From positions 181,703 to 245,702 of the forward strand of contig NW_020170448.1 of the NCBI RefSeq assembly GCF_000524195.1: a stretch of DNA of 64,000 bases, written 5' to 3'. Both the position numbers and the translations under genes were made by a program. The DNA comes from Echinococcus granulosus. Lineage: Eukaryota; Platyhelminthes; Cestoda; Cyclophyllidea; Taeniidae. This document shows positions 25,301-38,200 of this stretch, in pieces (the stretch's first letter is position 1; every line of letters begins with the position of its first letter). Below the pieces are notes generated by a model, which had not been told where the DNA came from, did no database searches, and saw only the letters and a list, made by a program, of their open reading frames with translations.

Positions 25301-28300
25301 GCTTTACTGAATGAAACAAAACTACACCTATGACGTGGGTCATTTACGGGCTCGAACTCGTAAAAAATCTTGGAAAGTATCCACCTCCCATTTTGGAGGA
25401 GATTTTTAGTCACTTTAGTTGCTCGAATCAAAAAAAAAGATTCTACTCCACTTACAGCGAAAATACAGTTGATCGTAAGCACTGACTGCAGAAAATAGCC
25501 CAACACCCTGGCCTCTTGAATAACAAAACTGTTCGAACAGGAAGAGAGGACAACGAACACGATCATCACGCCAGAGACCAGAGTTCCAAAACTAATCGAG
25601 TGACTGTGCCGTCTAAGCCACAAAACGCCCAGCCAATAAGAAGCCAGTGCCAGTGGTAGAAGAGCGACCAGAGTTAGTTTTAAGAGGCCAAGGGCGGCGG
25701 CGCCCAGTGTGGTAAGGACGCAGAGAAATCCAGGATCACCGAGGTCATTATCGAAGGCCAGAAAAGCCAAGAGAGCATTAAGAGTGAGGAGGAAGCCGAG
25801 GGCGATGCGCCATACGTCCATGCGGGTCCAGTGGACGAGAAAGGTGGCCCGCAAAGCGCGCATCACTGCCAGGCACTCCTCAAGGGAGGAGGAAGAACAA
25901 GGCTGCGTAGAGTTTTGGGTGATTAGTCGGCTCATCTCCGTAGGGACAGTTACAAGACCAAATTGTTTGTGATACTCCTTTGCGTATGTGAATATCTACA
26001 AGGAGCATAGATAAAAGTAGGATGCGTTTGTGGAAAATTACAGGAGCACAAATTCTTTACTAAAACAAACAGCATAGCGATCCGCCTATTTGCTTTGTGG
26101 TTTCCATTACTTCCCTTCTCAAATATTGTGGATGTCAACTACAATAATTCACTGCTCAACACCCTAACAACCTTCATTTCAGGTGCCTTGAAGTAGCTTA
26201 ATGGGGTTAGCTTCAGGAGTTCGTTTATAAGAGAGTGAACAGTGATACCACAGCCACTTATAATACATCGTTGTTCCACACAATTGTGCCCTATATTGCC
26301 ATGGTAATGAAGTATTCTACCGACCTGCTTAAAGTTCTCATTCACTGGTCCGACGAGGTCGAAGTTAAACAGCTGTGTGACAACAATGCCCAGATTTGAG
26401 AAGGGAATCGGGGTGCCTGTGAGCGCTGCCAGAGTGGGCACGAGATTAACCTGCTCCACAGTGAGGAGAGGAACAACTTCACCTGAGGTGGCAGCGCTGG
26501 GGGCAGGAGCACGCAGGAAACCCCGCGGGGTGTAGGCAAAGAGAGCTGCATCGACCTCGGCATCGCTGTTGCCGCCATGATCACCTGTAGCGGTCATGCC
26601 GTGGTCACCAAAAGCGATGAGCAGGTCTGATTTTCGCAATTGGGGTAGCAGATGGCTGGAAGAACGATTGATCACACCACTAATGCAGCTAGCGCATTCA
26701 CTACAAGCGTCATACATAGGCGATGCCTCATATCTTGCTTAAGCCTGCACATTACATACATATGGCGATGTTTGATTGAAGGAGAGTGAATTGGATTAGG
26801 ACAAAAAGAGAAGGACGAAAACCAGTGCTTTTATAGCAGGGAACAAAACTAGGCAATTCAGAATTGTGTAGCTACGCGAGTTTATTAATCACTTGTACAC
26901 GCCAGTACTCCAATATAGCGGAGTCGCATACAAACTTTGTGCTTCGGGTGTGCTAAGCTGATTTTCACCAGAGACCTCTGTTCTGAAGTCTTTATTTCTT
27001 TGATTTCCTTGTTTGGGATGGTTGCTGGTTCATGTTCACATACGGAGAAAAAACACAACAATGCAAGTTAACAGTATATGACCTCAAGATAAGGCCAGAT
27101 CATCTACTGAGCAGTACCCAATAAAACCTAATCCAACCGCCAGCCAAGGGCCAATAGGTTATGGTCATCTTAGGACAGTTCCTCCATATACGCACACAGG
27201 AGATATCAAGGCAGAAATATCCAACCAGTTTAAATCAAACTCCCAAATAATGGAATTTCGCTTTACGACAATAGTAGCAAGCTGCCTTAACCACAAAATT
27301 GGGCAAGATCATTTTTAGCATGAATTTGAGGTCCGGTAATAGAACGCTGCACTAAAAGATACACATATACCTCAAAAATTTATCCAATTCAGCAAGCTTG
27401 CGATCCATCTCCGGATGTGAGCGGCCGAAGGTGTGTCCGCAGTGGTCAATGCCAAGCATGTGGCCGATTAACACATCACATTTGTCACGACTAATCTCTC
27501 GGAGAACGTACTCTTTAACAGCCGTATCCACTGTGTCCAAGTCCTTTATGTTGAAGGAAGGAAAGGGATAGCTTTCCAAAAACCTACGAAACATTGACAG
27601 TAAATGAAACAAGCACGTTGACATTCAGCTTACATAGGATACAAGGAAGGAAGTTAGAGCAAAATTGGTTAATAGTTGATTCAGTAACGACTGCTGTACC
27701 TAGAAATGTAACCTTTAATTTCATTATGGCTAGGGTCAGTTTTCGAAAAGGAGTACGTTTACATCACGAAGTTATGGAAACGATTTCATGAGGAAGTCAT
27801 GGGCCCATCTAACTAGGTCACACCCACATATATGGCAATAACGGATAATTCCCGTTACATCTAAAAGATCTAATGTTAAAAACCAAAGCTGCGTTTTTCG
27901 GAGCAACAACAATTATGAGAAGGAAATAAACAGTTTACCTAGTCGTAACAACAATCATCAGGATCTGAGGTTTTAATCTGCCCAAGGACACCTTAATACT
28001 AGGATCCAATAAATGTGTGAAATCAGAAAACCGCGATACTTACCAATTCGGTACTAATTCCACCCAAACTTGGTCACCGGCAAAACATATCTTCTTACCG
28101 GTTAGTGCCCACTGTTTGAGTATGTTGTCTTCTTGGAGTTCGCTACCACCGAAATTACTTCCTGCATCGATAAACGTAGGCATACTGCCTGTGAGAAGAG
28201 CTTTAAGCCGTTGCATGGTGGTAGTTGGAGGATCGGCTATGAAGTGGGCGAGAAAGTGGTTTTTAGAATGGTTCTGTTGGTAAATGAGACTCCTTAAATA

Positions 28301-28546
28301 GGGCATTCGTGTTGTGCTGTCGACAGGAGGAAGTAGACCAGTGTAAAGGCCATCCACGAGAAGTAGAATTACTCGTTTAAACTCAGGTTGGGAGTGGTGG
28401 GATACGTCAGTGGTGTTGGTTAATTCAGAGCGAGTAAGGAGAAACCCACAGGAAAATATAAAGACGCCAAACACGGCTGAGAAGAAGCCCGAAATTACAA
28501 GATTGTTAATGCCTAGGCGGTGTTGCTTTCCCCTTTCGGAAGCCAT
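22305..28546 (-). CDS. PIGO: GPI ethanolamine phosphate transferase 3 (PIG-O)
   Basis: Adds the bridging ethanolamine phosphate to the third mannose of GPI precursors in the ER membrane. Proposed exons, 5' to 3': 28546-28044, 27583-27371, 26679-26172, 25995-25456, 25240-24833, 24401-23984, 23791-23391, 22508-22305, giving 3195 nt or 1064 residues; vertebrate PIG-O has about 1090. Residues 15-36 form the first membrane helix, followed by FLLTRSEL. The lumenal alkaline-phosphatase-like domain has VDG (64-66), DPPTTTMQRLKALLTGS, PTFIDAGSNF, FNIKDLDTVD, GIDHCGH and FGDHGMTATGDHGG, which hold the metal and catalytic residues. A multi-pass C-terminus follows, with GHQPIFPSI and LLRRHLMVWKIFAPR, both PIG-O signatures. 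The exon 3 donor (26172) and the exon 5/6 junction (24833/24401) are the least certain. The 5' AG (TTTGCAG) lies one base before the ATG at 28546, so this may be a trans-splice or first-intron acceptor. An in-frame ATG at 28558 is an alternative start. Confidence 0.9.
22785..23150 (-). repeat. Dispersed repeat, copy B, in the last PIGO intron
   Basis: Inverted relative to copy A, about 1.5 kb away. The minus strand carries an open frame at 22881-23090 with the segment KFETEASQYHGNLVAVQHVE, which I do not recognise. It lies inside the PIGO intron 22509-23390. Confidence 0.55.
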
Positions 28547-30180
28547 CCTGCAAAGCATAATTTTCGGTTATGAGCCAAAGTGAGGAAATCCATACACTTT
28601 AACAGTAAACGACAAAACGAACAAAGAAGGCCAACTTGTACTCCGGATATGCACGTACCTAACAATTCAGTGAAGAAATCATCAAACAAATCTGGTGATA
28701 GGAAAGCAGAACAAGCAGCTTCAAGTAAATAACGCTAGATAGTAGATGCTCCTTTAGTACTATTACATATGTGAGATAGCTCATTAAGTCCCCCTCAGGG
28801 TTCAATTGTTAATATGCCGTTTCAAAGTCAGCAAACTAACTAACGAAAGTAACGTTGGAAAAACTGAAATTAATAATTGAGAGACCAAAAATACAGTTCA
28901 CATATACAATCATATCAAAATTGTTACTATGTCTAACAAAACTCGACTTCATATACTGTTAAATAACTGAATGATTAAGACTGTGAGAAACAACATGACT
29001 CAAGGAAATAATAAATGCTACCGGTGAGCATGCCCTGAATAAAAAACCAGAGAATAAAAAAAGAAAAATAAGGTTTTCACGAGCATTCTGGATAACTTAA
29101 GACGTGACCTTACAAACTGAAGTTCATGTGAACGTCAAAGTAGAAATAGAACCAGACACTTACAAAATAATTACAGTTCACTAAACTATCCTATCAAAAA
29201 CAGTTGCATTATTGCCAAACAGCAGTTGCAAATATTCGGTACTTCCGTGCAGTGCGGAAAATTTTGCAAGGTAGTAGCACGACGCAATCAAAGATTTCTC
29301 TGACAACATTGTTGATATCATACTACAAAAATTTAAGGGACGGACTATCCCGAATACTTGGTCACCTTTTCGTGCAGAAGACGGAGAATTCGTGGAAACG
29401 CATAAACTCAATTTATATGTTCAGTTCACTTACGTACCAAAAACTCTTTTTGTGCGAACGTTATTCTTCGTTTTAGGCTATTCGATTTCGGCGGTTCCCA
29501 GTCTTTATAAAACCTTTACGTGTTCATGCTTTGTTTTACAATATTTTACAAGCATTGCCTTTACAATGAATTTTCTGCTTTTTTAACAGATATTATGTAT
29601 AGGGGGTGCATCTTGGGCACCTGTGGGCAGCTTGTTTAAATTACTGTTTGCGATTCCCACTCGTATGCGAGCGCTAGACCGTCAGTTTACGTACTTATCT
29701 CCCGTGGTATGCTGTCGATAGAAATCATTCAAGTTCCTAGTGGGATTTACTGCCAATGCAGTAAATGCCAATGTTTCTTCTACAATTTTTGCACTCTGTA
29801 TTGCCGCTATGCGCTTCAATATAGCGCCACTTTGATTCCCCTTAGATAACAAATTAGTTCGTCATAGTTACTGATTGTTAGCATGCATTTTAAGTTAATT
29901 TGGAGCTCTCGCAGACCGGATGACTTGTATTGCCCTGTCACTTCCACAATGCATTCAATGCAGCTTTGAAGACTTTAAGTTTCTCTAAGCCGATAGTTGC
30001 ATGCGTTTCATATATCTTGCTTTATGCATTTCAGTGATTCTTGTGCAGGGGTCTGACCCTTCTTTATTTGTTTTCTCAATTACTTTTTTACACACAGTTG
30101 TTTTGGACTAGACTTTGGTTTTTACTATTATCCCATTTGATTCTTCCGGTACTTATGATTTCGTCTTTCTAGATTCTAGT
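28547..30180. other. Intergenic between PIGO and RING1/RNF2 (divergent)
   Basis: The two genes point away from each other, so this 1.6 kb probably holds both promoters and 5' untranslated exons. No further coding sequence was recognised. A splice acceptor (TCTTTCTAG) ends at 30172, eight bases before the RNF2 ATG. Confidence 0.4.
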
Positions 30181-31935
30181 ATGGCCATGGAAAACGCACC
30201 CATGAAAAATTGGGAACTCACTTTGTATGAAATGCAACGCAAGCCGCAGGAACCAGTCACTGATGGTACTAAAATAGCCGTTAGTCCTCGTAGTCTTCAG
30301 TCGGAGCTGATGTGTCCCATTTGCCTCGATATCCTCAAAGTCACCATGACTACCAAAGAATGCCTCCACCGATTTTGCTCGGACTGCATTGTCACTGCTT
30401 TAAGAAACGGCAATAAGGAGTGTCCAACGTGCCGAAAAAAACTGGTGTCAAAACGCTCTCTTCGACGTGATCCCAATTTTGATGCACTCATTGCAAAAAT
30501 CTATCCTGATCGAGAGGTGAGATTTCTTCCACTCCCAAACCTACATACGGTTACTAGGAGTACGAAGCGCATCAGAATAGAGTTCTGGCCAAGTTGAATA
30601 AACAACAGTTTAACGGGAGAGCATCCTTGCACGAAAGTGGTCAATCACTTCACAGCTCCAATGATATCGATTCTGCACGGTATCGAAATCGACGATCCAC
30701 TGGAAATAATGGATTCGCAACGGCCGACTCCGTTATTAGTGAAGATGATGCCGCTTCAATAGTGAGTTCTGGGGATCCTTGAGTTTGTTCAAACATTTAT
30801 ATTTCTTTTTTTGGAGGGGAGAATGGTTGAATGTTCCTGCTCCCATATTTTTTGTACATTCCGGTTAGACAATTTCGAACAGGTTCTGATAAACCTGTTC
30901 AAAAATTTGAGTGAATTAGGCTCACTAGAACTTTAATGTTTAGGCCTTATGATCTCACTTTCCGTGTCTGTAGACGGGCAGCCTGAATCAACGAGCGTCG
31001 CGAGTCAATTCAGACGCAGAAAGCGGAACAATTGAGACCACATCAGTGGGTGGAGCAAGTTCTGTCGACTTTGGGCACCCACACCAACAGTCCCATAACC
31101 AGCGGACGCGTACTTCCAGTAACAACGCCACTCCCACCTCAACCACCACCGTGATCCCCGAGGTCGAGTTGATGCTCCGTCCCTTGCCACCGCAGCATCG
31201 GAGAGGCATCATCCCTACCTCCTTCGCTGTCTCCCTTGACGGCACCGGGGTGGAGTGTCATGGCAACCAGACTAAATCAGAAGATGGGGGACACGGCACC
31301 GCTGCCTCCAGTCCCCATGGAACCACCTCCGAAATGGGCTCGGAGGAATCACTGTTGGCTCCCGCAGTCAAGTACATAAAGGTGCCATCGAACGCCACAG
31401 GTAGACCGCACCAGCCATCTTTTTTATGAACCTAAACTAACGTTGAGTTTTAATTTATACGTTATTTTAGTTGACCACTTGGGAAGGTTCTTGTCGATTC
31501 GTTTTAATCTGCAACGAGTGCACAAAGATGTTATGGGTGAGTACACCCCATTATATTACCTAATGTCGCTTGTCTCTGTTCTCTTCCTTCCTCTCACGTT
31601 TGATCATAACGATGGTTCCCATTGTTGTTCTGTTATCCAGATAGAAAGACAACAAGTTATTTGACCTATGGCCTCTATTTAGAGGCAATTTAAGCTGACA
31701 TCTCATGTAAATGCTCTCGAAACCCCTTACCACCATGTCGATTAGCAGCCTGGATGCCTTTTCTCTTGCAGAAAATGACCCGTATTTCACCCTCTTTTAC
31801 TATAATGAGGCCTCGGGCGAGTATGTTCACCTACAGCCAAGTATGACAATAGATGAAATCAGTCGAAATTACTGGAGTGGACTGAATAGTCTGAGCCTCT
31901 ACTACGTCCGAGAACAATCCCAACACCACCCGTAA
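30181..31935 (+). CDS. RNF2: RING1/RNF2-type E3 ubiquitin ligase of PRC1
   Basis: Catalytic Polycomb repressive complex 1 subunit that monoubiquitinates histone H2A in the nucleus. Exons 30181-30516, 30558-30761, 30974-31400, 31471-31536 and 31772-31935 give 1197 nt or 398 residues (human RNF2 has 336). The N-terminus [14 protein letters not shown] and the RING finger (Cys45, Cys48, Cys61, His63, Cys66, Cys69, Cys81, Cys84: [25 protein letters not shown]) are almost the vertebrate sequence. Exon 2 continues [15 protein letters not shown] as in RNF2. A Ser/Thr/Asn/His-rich linker, longer than in vertebrates, leads to the C-terminal ubiquitin-like RAWUL domain (about 305-395: [45 protein letters not shown]) that binds CBX/RYBP partners. 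Intron 1 is only 41 nt. The start follows an AG acceptor and is the first in-frame ATG. Confidence 0.95.
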
Positions 31936-34900
31936 TGGCACTGCTACTGCTGCCAATGATGATGGTGATGATGCACGCGAAATTGCCTTCGCAGTCGCGC
32001 ACAAACCCATCTCGTTCCCGACTGGTCTAATCCCAACGGTTCTCTTGTCCCTGTACATACATGCAAACTTTGTTCTTCCTTGTTTGTCACATTGGAACCG
32101 CCAGGTTTTTGGTCTTACACTTGTGTGTTAGATTTCTCTCCTCTCTAATGCCGATTTATCAAATCCAGTGACCAATTTCTATTCATGGTAACGACTGCTG
32201 CGATCCCTCCACGCAAGTGGTATTTGAGAATCGCAAATAGTACTAAACACTGTGATTAGTAAAAATACCGCGCATTTACGATGCCACTCTCAAAAATTAG
32301 GTTGTGTATCATGATATACGGAGTTTGCGGCAGTGCGGTCAGTTCATTGAACGCCTGCTCCAATTTTATCCGCAAGGTGGTCGTCTCGGTGTCTTCGCGT
32401 GGCGCTAAGCAGAGGTGCCACCCTAAGTCGGAATTTAACTAACCAAGTTGGGGCATTGGGCTTCAATGGGGTCTAGTTCCACGCCTCTGAGGCAAATCCT
32501 CTTCATAGGTTTACGATATGCAGTTGCCAATCCAAAGTTGGCTCGGCTGAAGCATTTGTAAGTGGTGCGCAATGCGACTGGAAGAGGGAATTCAAGCAGT
32601 TCAAGAACTTCGGACGGTTAAATACTCACGATCAAGGTGGTGACTTGCCCCCAACTTCGTGGTTCCCGCAGGTGGTGGCTGTCTAGGGGACGCGAGGTAC
32701 GGGAGGCGCCCAGCTTAAAACGGGGGGTGGATGGAGCTTACCACCCATCATGTTTCCCACGCACACAAAACGGCGCTGTCAGGCTGTCCACACACCAAGT
32801 GTGTATGTGTATATATCACACAGAGAAAAAGGCATACAAAACTAGGGGAAAAAAGCTGCTACACTATGGGGATTATACTTACAGCGTTCAACATAAAAGT
32901 AATCATTTGGACGGGATTAATATATACATAAAGGAGTTCGGTGACCGAGGGGGAGGGAAATAGGGCTCAGTTAGGATTGTTGGTAGGTAAAGTAGGCGGT
33001 CTCTGGATGACCAACGTCACCGATGCTGGCCGCCTTACAATTGACGTCTTCTGTGATGGAGAGGGGAAATTGATGCACTACCACGTTGTTTGTATCCAGG
33101 CTCTCGCCTAAGCTGGTAGTTAACACTGTATAACCTCGATCTATGGTGGAGACAGGAAAGATAGACCGGGGAAGAATTAGAACCGTTCAGAGTAGTCTGG
33201 GCGTTTGCTTAAGTATTCACCTAACACATGCCTTGTTAAATTACTGTTCCCACAGCCAACTTTCTACTTCCCAGAAAATAAAAGAGCGTGTCGTGTTCAA
33301 AAAGCCTTCTCGTTTGTTCTCACGACAAGAGTACGGAAAACAGCAACAGCAAGCAATATAACTACCACTAGCTTGCTACGCTTTCCACTTTTATAGTACC
33401 AGACATAGCCAAACTTGCCATCTCATCTCCTTCCCAAAGGACTTTTCTGCTTCCCATTTGTTCGAGTGATTATCGACTGCTTGTGTCAGGAATTGGTAAA
33501 CATAATCATTTGAAGTAATGCTATCAAAAGAAGAAGAAGACAGTATCCCTCCCCTCCCATCCTCGGGTGCAAGTCTTGCATTACGTATTAGGAGGGAAAA
33601 TACGAAATCCCAAACCAATGCTGTGATGACTCTTTCTGAAAAAGGGGTATTACTACACATCTTCGCGGCGTATTGCAACTACTGTTTGACTCTAAGCAAA
33701 TAGTTCACGGTGAATAATTGCGTCCACAAATCATCACCACCCCTCACAAACAAAGCGAGCACAGTCTTGTGTAGAAGCCCAACGATGCATCCAGTGGCTC
33801 AACAAAAGACACAGCACAAAAGTCATTTCTCATCACAAGTAAAAACAGCACGCTTTCAAGAGAAGAAGACCTTCCAGACTATCACGGATGATTCACTATC
33901 AGGACCACATCCTTTACACCGTTTCCAGGTGTCGGGTTGTGCTATGCAAATACTTCTGTTTCAACTTTCCAATGGCGCTAACCTCGGCACGTAAAGGCGA
34001 CAAACCTAGAACCACCTACATCAGGTTCGACCAACAGGTTAGGTGAGAGGAAGTTTGAAGGGGTGAGGGTGTAATGAAGGATACCAACCGACAGAATGAC
34101 ACAATTCTAGCCATTTGTAAGTCAATGTAACAAACTACACCGAACACCGCACAAACCTTCTGCATCACCACTGCTTTCCTTTCAACAAAAACATTTTACA
34201 CAGCGTACAAATTGAAAATGCAGTCAAAGGTTAGGGATAGATGACGTTGACACCTAGCAGGTCAGAATGCCCAAGGACACAAGCTTCGGAAGTACACAAC
34301 ACTTACCGTATTCAGTGTTGAGAGTCTGCTCTCCACCCAAGTCCTCTGATCGAAGCAGTGGCTCAGCTGCATTGTGAGGAAAGAAAAGTGAGGAGCTTAC
34401 ACCCGATACAAACCATCAAATCGTGAAATTCTTATTATGTGATAAATCAAAGCACACATACCTCCATTTTCCATGTCAAGAGCAATTATCTGGTTTTCGC
34501 CGTTGCCTGTTGGGAATGTAAGGAAAACAAGAGGATCGGACATAAAGCCGCGATGATAAATTACTATTTTCCCCATAAAGAAATGATTCAGTTGAAAATT
34601 AAGTTACTTGTCCACAAAGCGCTAAGAAGCCGGGAAGGTTGTAGCTTTCAAAGGCTAGTTAAGACCTCCTATGGTAGTCAATTCCGAGGGAAGTCGATAC
34701 CTCGGCGACTTTTTATTCACTCTTCTGTGAAGCAAAGCAGAACAGACACTCCGAAGCATTCGTGATCAGCAGTGCTGATTATACGGTTTCGTTCTCTCAT
34801 GAGATCTTGATCTCAAAAATAACTCTTCCTCGTGGAAGACCATAGCCTAAGCCACTACCGTTAAATGGCTACAACCCAAAATACAAATGAAATACCAACG

Positions 34901-35216
34901 ATCCTGACTGGTCAGAAATAAACCCGTGTGATAGAGAGGCCCGAATGATCCCACTTACGTTAAACAAGGAACTATCCGTCATCCTCGATGCCACAAATGT
35001 AAGTGTGAGTCGCATCCATGCATAGCAATGACAGGAAACAAGAAAACCAACTCATCGTTGCCAGTCACGGAAAGTTCGAATCCGCGATGGTTACTGACTA
35101 AGGCTAACAGTACTAAGAAACTTGCCGATTGTATATTCGATGGTTAAAACGCAACAAAATACGAGACGTTAGCATTGGAGCCCACTTTTAGCTTATCGTA
35201 AAATTACTTAGCTGTT
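31936..35216. other. Intergenic between RNF2 and the zinc-finger gene
   Basis: The two genes converge here. A GC-richer patch lies at about 32320-32520. I recognised no gene, RNA or mobile element. Confidence 0.4.
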
Positions 35217-38200
35217 TCAGGGCTGAGATGATAAGTGGAAATTAGGGAGCATACCAAGAGGAGCTGTACCGAAGGCGCTAGACTCCGAGCTCTGGAAGGC
35301 GACCGCGGTCTGGGTAAATGCGCCACCCCCACCACAACTACCATCAAGATGAATGGGCTCGTAGACAGGATTCCCATCAGCACCTAAACTGGTGACTGGA
35401 AATGCAACATTCTCGGCAAAGTACAGTTGATTTCCTATCAGGTAGACCTCTTTTACATCCCCATTGCCACCAAAAATGGCAACTTCTGTTGGCTCAACTG
35501 GGCTGCCCGACAACCGATGCGCTGAGATGATTGACTGGTTTTGGATCTGAGTTTTCGATGGTGATAAGGCCTGTATCAACTTCGGCATTGTAACTAAAAT
35601 GTGGAGAGAATAAAACAAGCCCTCTCAATACACGTGATTTTTCAGTCATCTTTTATAAGTAAAAGCAATGAGCTATAAATTAGTTCATTAAGGAGAAAAA
35701 AGTTAATGGATTTCACTGCCTGAAACGCCTTACATGCGCAAAGCAATTTGACCACCCGTATTCGAACTCACATGGATTGGGAGTGACAAGGCGCCCATTA
35801 ATGCGAATTCGTTTGGGTTTATCTGCAAAGGAAGGCAAGCCCTACGTGACCATTACTACCAAGGCGTAACTAATGCGTGTAATTAATGAGAACTTGCCTG
35901 TGTGAAAACGCCAAACATGATCATTCAGGACCTGCTTAATGGCGTACCTTCGACCACATTCATTACATTTGAAGGGGAGGATAGCTAAAGTGACAAACAA
36001 AACCACGTAGTTATACTCACATTGCAAGCTATAGAGAATACTACATCTGCCTCTAAAAGTTGAGTGCACAAACGCCTCAAGAATAAGGAACTAACCCTTA
36101 TGATGATTGACAAGATGCGATGCAAGCTGCGAGTGCAAGAAGAAGCGTCGCCCACATTCATTGCAGGAGTATGTTTTAAAACCTGTAACCAGTAGGCAAA
36201 TTATTTATACGTGGTTAGCATTAGGAAGAAGCAAAGAACATGAAAGGCGTGGCAAATACTCACGATTATGAACACAATCTATGTGTTTCCGTAGATCACA
36301 CCGAGCGTAGAAGGAACGATCACAGAGATTGCACGAATAGCGTTTCATCTCTGAGAAAACAAAAGATAGGAAAAATCAAACCAGTGTCACAGATATGTGA
36401 TACTTATTTCTTATCAGTTTATGGTACCTACTGGTTGCACTAGCTCGCCTCACAAATAGACACCCAAAGCTTAAAAGTATAAATGAGCATGCACCCGACC
36501 CGGGGAGAATTATAGTTTCTTGAGCAGTAGTGCTCCAGGTTCTTACACGGAAGCCAGAAATGGATTGCCCCTAAAGAAAGCAAATGAAGCATTGCGTGTG
36601 AAAGGAACTCACTATGGTGAATGGCTTCAATGTGAGTTTTCAGTGATTTCTTGGTATGAAGAGCCTTCTTGCAAAGGGGACATATATCCACACGGCTTGC
36701 TGTAAATACACAGACAAGCATTTGGTTAAAAAAGGGCTTATTTACACAGCAATCAGGCAAAGATAGCCAGTAGGGCCAACTTACCTTCAAAGAAGTCTAT
36801 GCTGATGGATTTCTTTTGCCCTTTCAATTCATCACCTGTAGCTAAATAAAGAAAATTTTACCGACAGAGGCTCTGTTCCCATTGGTTAAGCACTAGGTTT
36901 TAGCTAATAATTTCGTCGTATGAAGCGGAACAAAGGTAAGAGAGGCCTAAAAAGTGCCCATACTTCTACTAACCTAACCAGGAATCACAAAGGCGGAAGA
37001 GTTAGGAAGCGGTCGTAACTGAGCGTGCCACATGCATACTTGTGCCTGCTAGGTTAGCTGCTGTTGCTGTTTGGCGCGACACCCGTCAGTTGTGGATGTC
37101 TACAGCAGAGGGAGTGACTGAGTGCACCGACAGCATGGTGCGTGGACTTAGAGCCATTTAAGTAAGCGCCTAGGTAGGTGACAGAGGGACATAAACGTAA
37201 CCGCTAGCCGCACCACTCCGGTGTCAAGATCACAGAGACCAAATGAGTCCGCAAAGCAGACCAGGAACCGCTCAAACTCCACTTCATCGATTGGACTTTC
37301 TACTCAATTATTAAAAGTGATAAGGCAGCTAAACCCAAGGAATTGTCAGCAAACACAAATCTTACTACAAGAGCTGCACGGTGGCGCACATGATTAACAC
37401 ATTCTCCCAAAACATTGTGCTTTTTGGCGTGTAAATGAAATGTCCTATCTACTAATCTACGCCTTAGGAGAACCGAAATCCAATCTACCTTCATCAGTTT
37501 CACCTGGATTTTCGTACCCTCCCGCCAGTTCATATTCATAATCCATTACATTGCTTCGTCCAGCTGAAACAAAACAGCAAAAGCTAAGTGATCGGACCAT
37601 TGGAAAAGTGCCATAGCGATTAAAATCCAAACGCATAAAGCAGGTGTTGAACTAGTCGTATGGGGTAGTTTACCACATTTAAGTTGCTTTTTGTTGTTTT
37701 GCCTTTGTAAAAACAATAGTGAAATCAACTGCACAAAGTTTGTATTTTTTTAAAACGGAATTAAGGCTTCTACATACAGACAAGCGTGGAGGGTTCATTA
37801 CATTCAGGGTTATTTAAACTACTGTCTTCCTCGGTTCCATTTGGTACGTCCGCAGCAGTCTCAATTGCTCTGGTCTCTGGTTCCGCCACTGCCTCTGCCG
37901 TCTTCGCCTCGGCTTCAGCTGATACATAAAAATGGGAGACATTTATAAAAGCAGAACGGGAAAAGTAAATGGCATTATAAGTAGCAACTAAAGTTAAGCT
38001 AATAATACCATGATCAAAATGTTTCGGGAATAGCTCAAGAGGAAGAAAGTTGTACTATTTCACCGATAGCTAGCGGCATTCTGCCCACTTGTCAACATCT
38101 ACGGCTCCAATTGAGCAATAAGGGAGCAGTGAACTCTTGACACGTACCAATTAACCAATTACATAAAAATGTGACAGAAATAGAAATTAACATGATAATG

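Noticed and set aside
25320..25436. Extra PIGO exon within the 25241-25455 intron
   Set aside because: An AG-bounded segment exists, but its phase does not join the flanking exons, whereas direct joining of 25456 to 25240 keeps the frame.
22234..25972. Plus-strand open frames across the PIGO exons
   Set aside because: They are shadows of the minus-strand PIGO coding frame and carry only Arg/Lys/Ser-rich translations.
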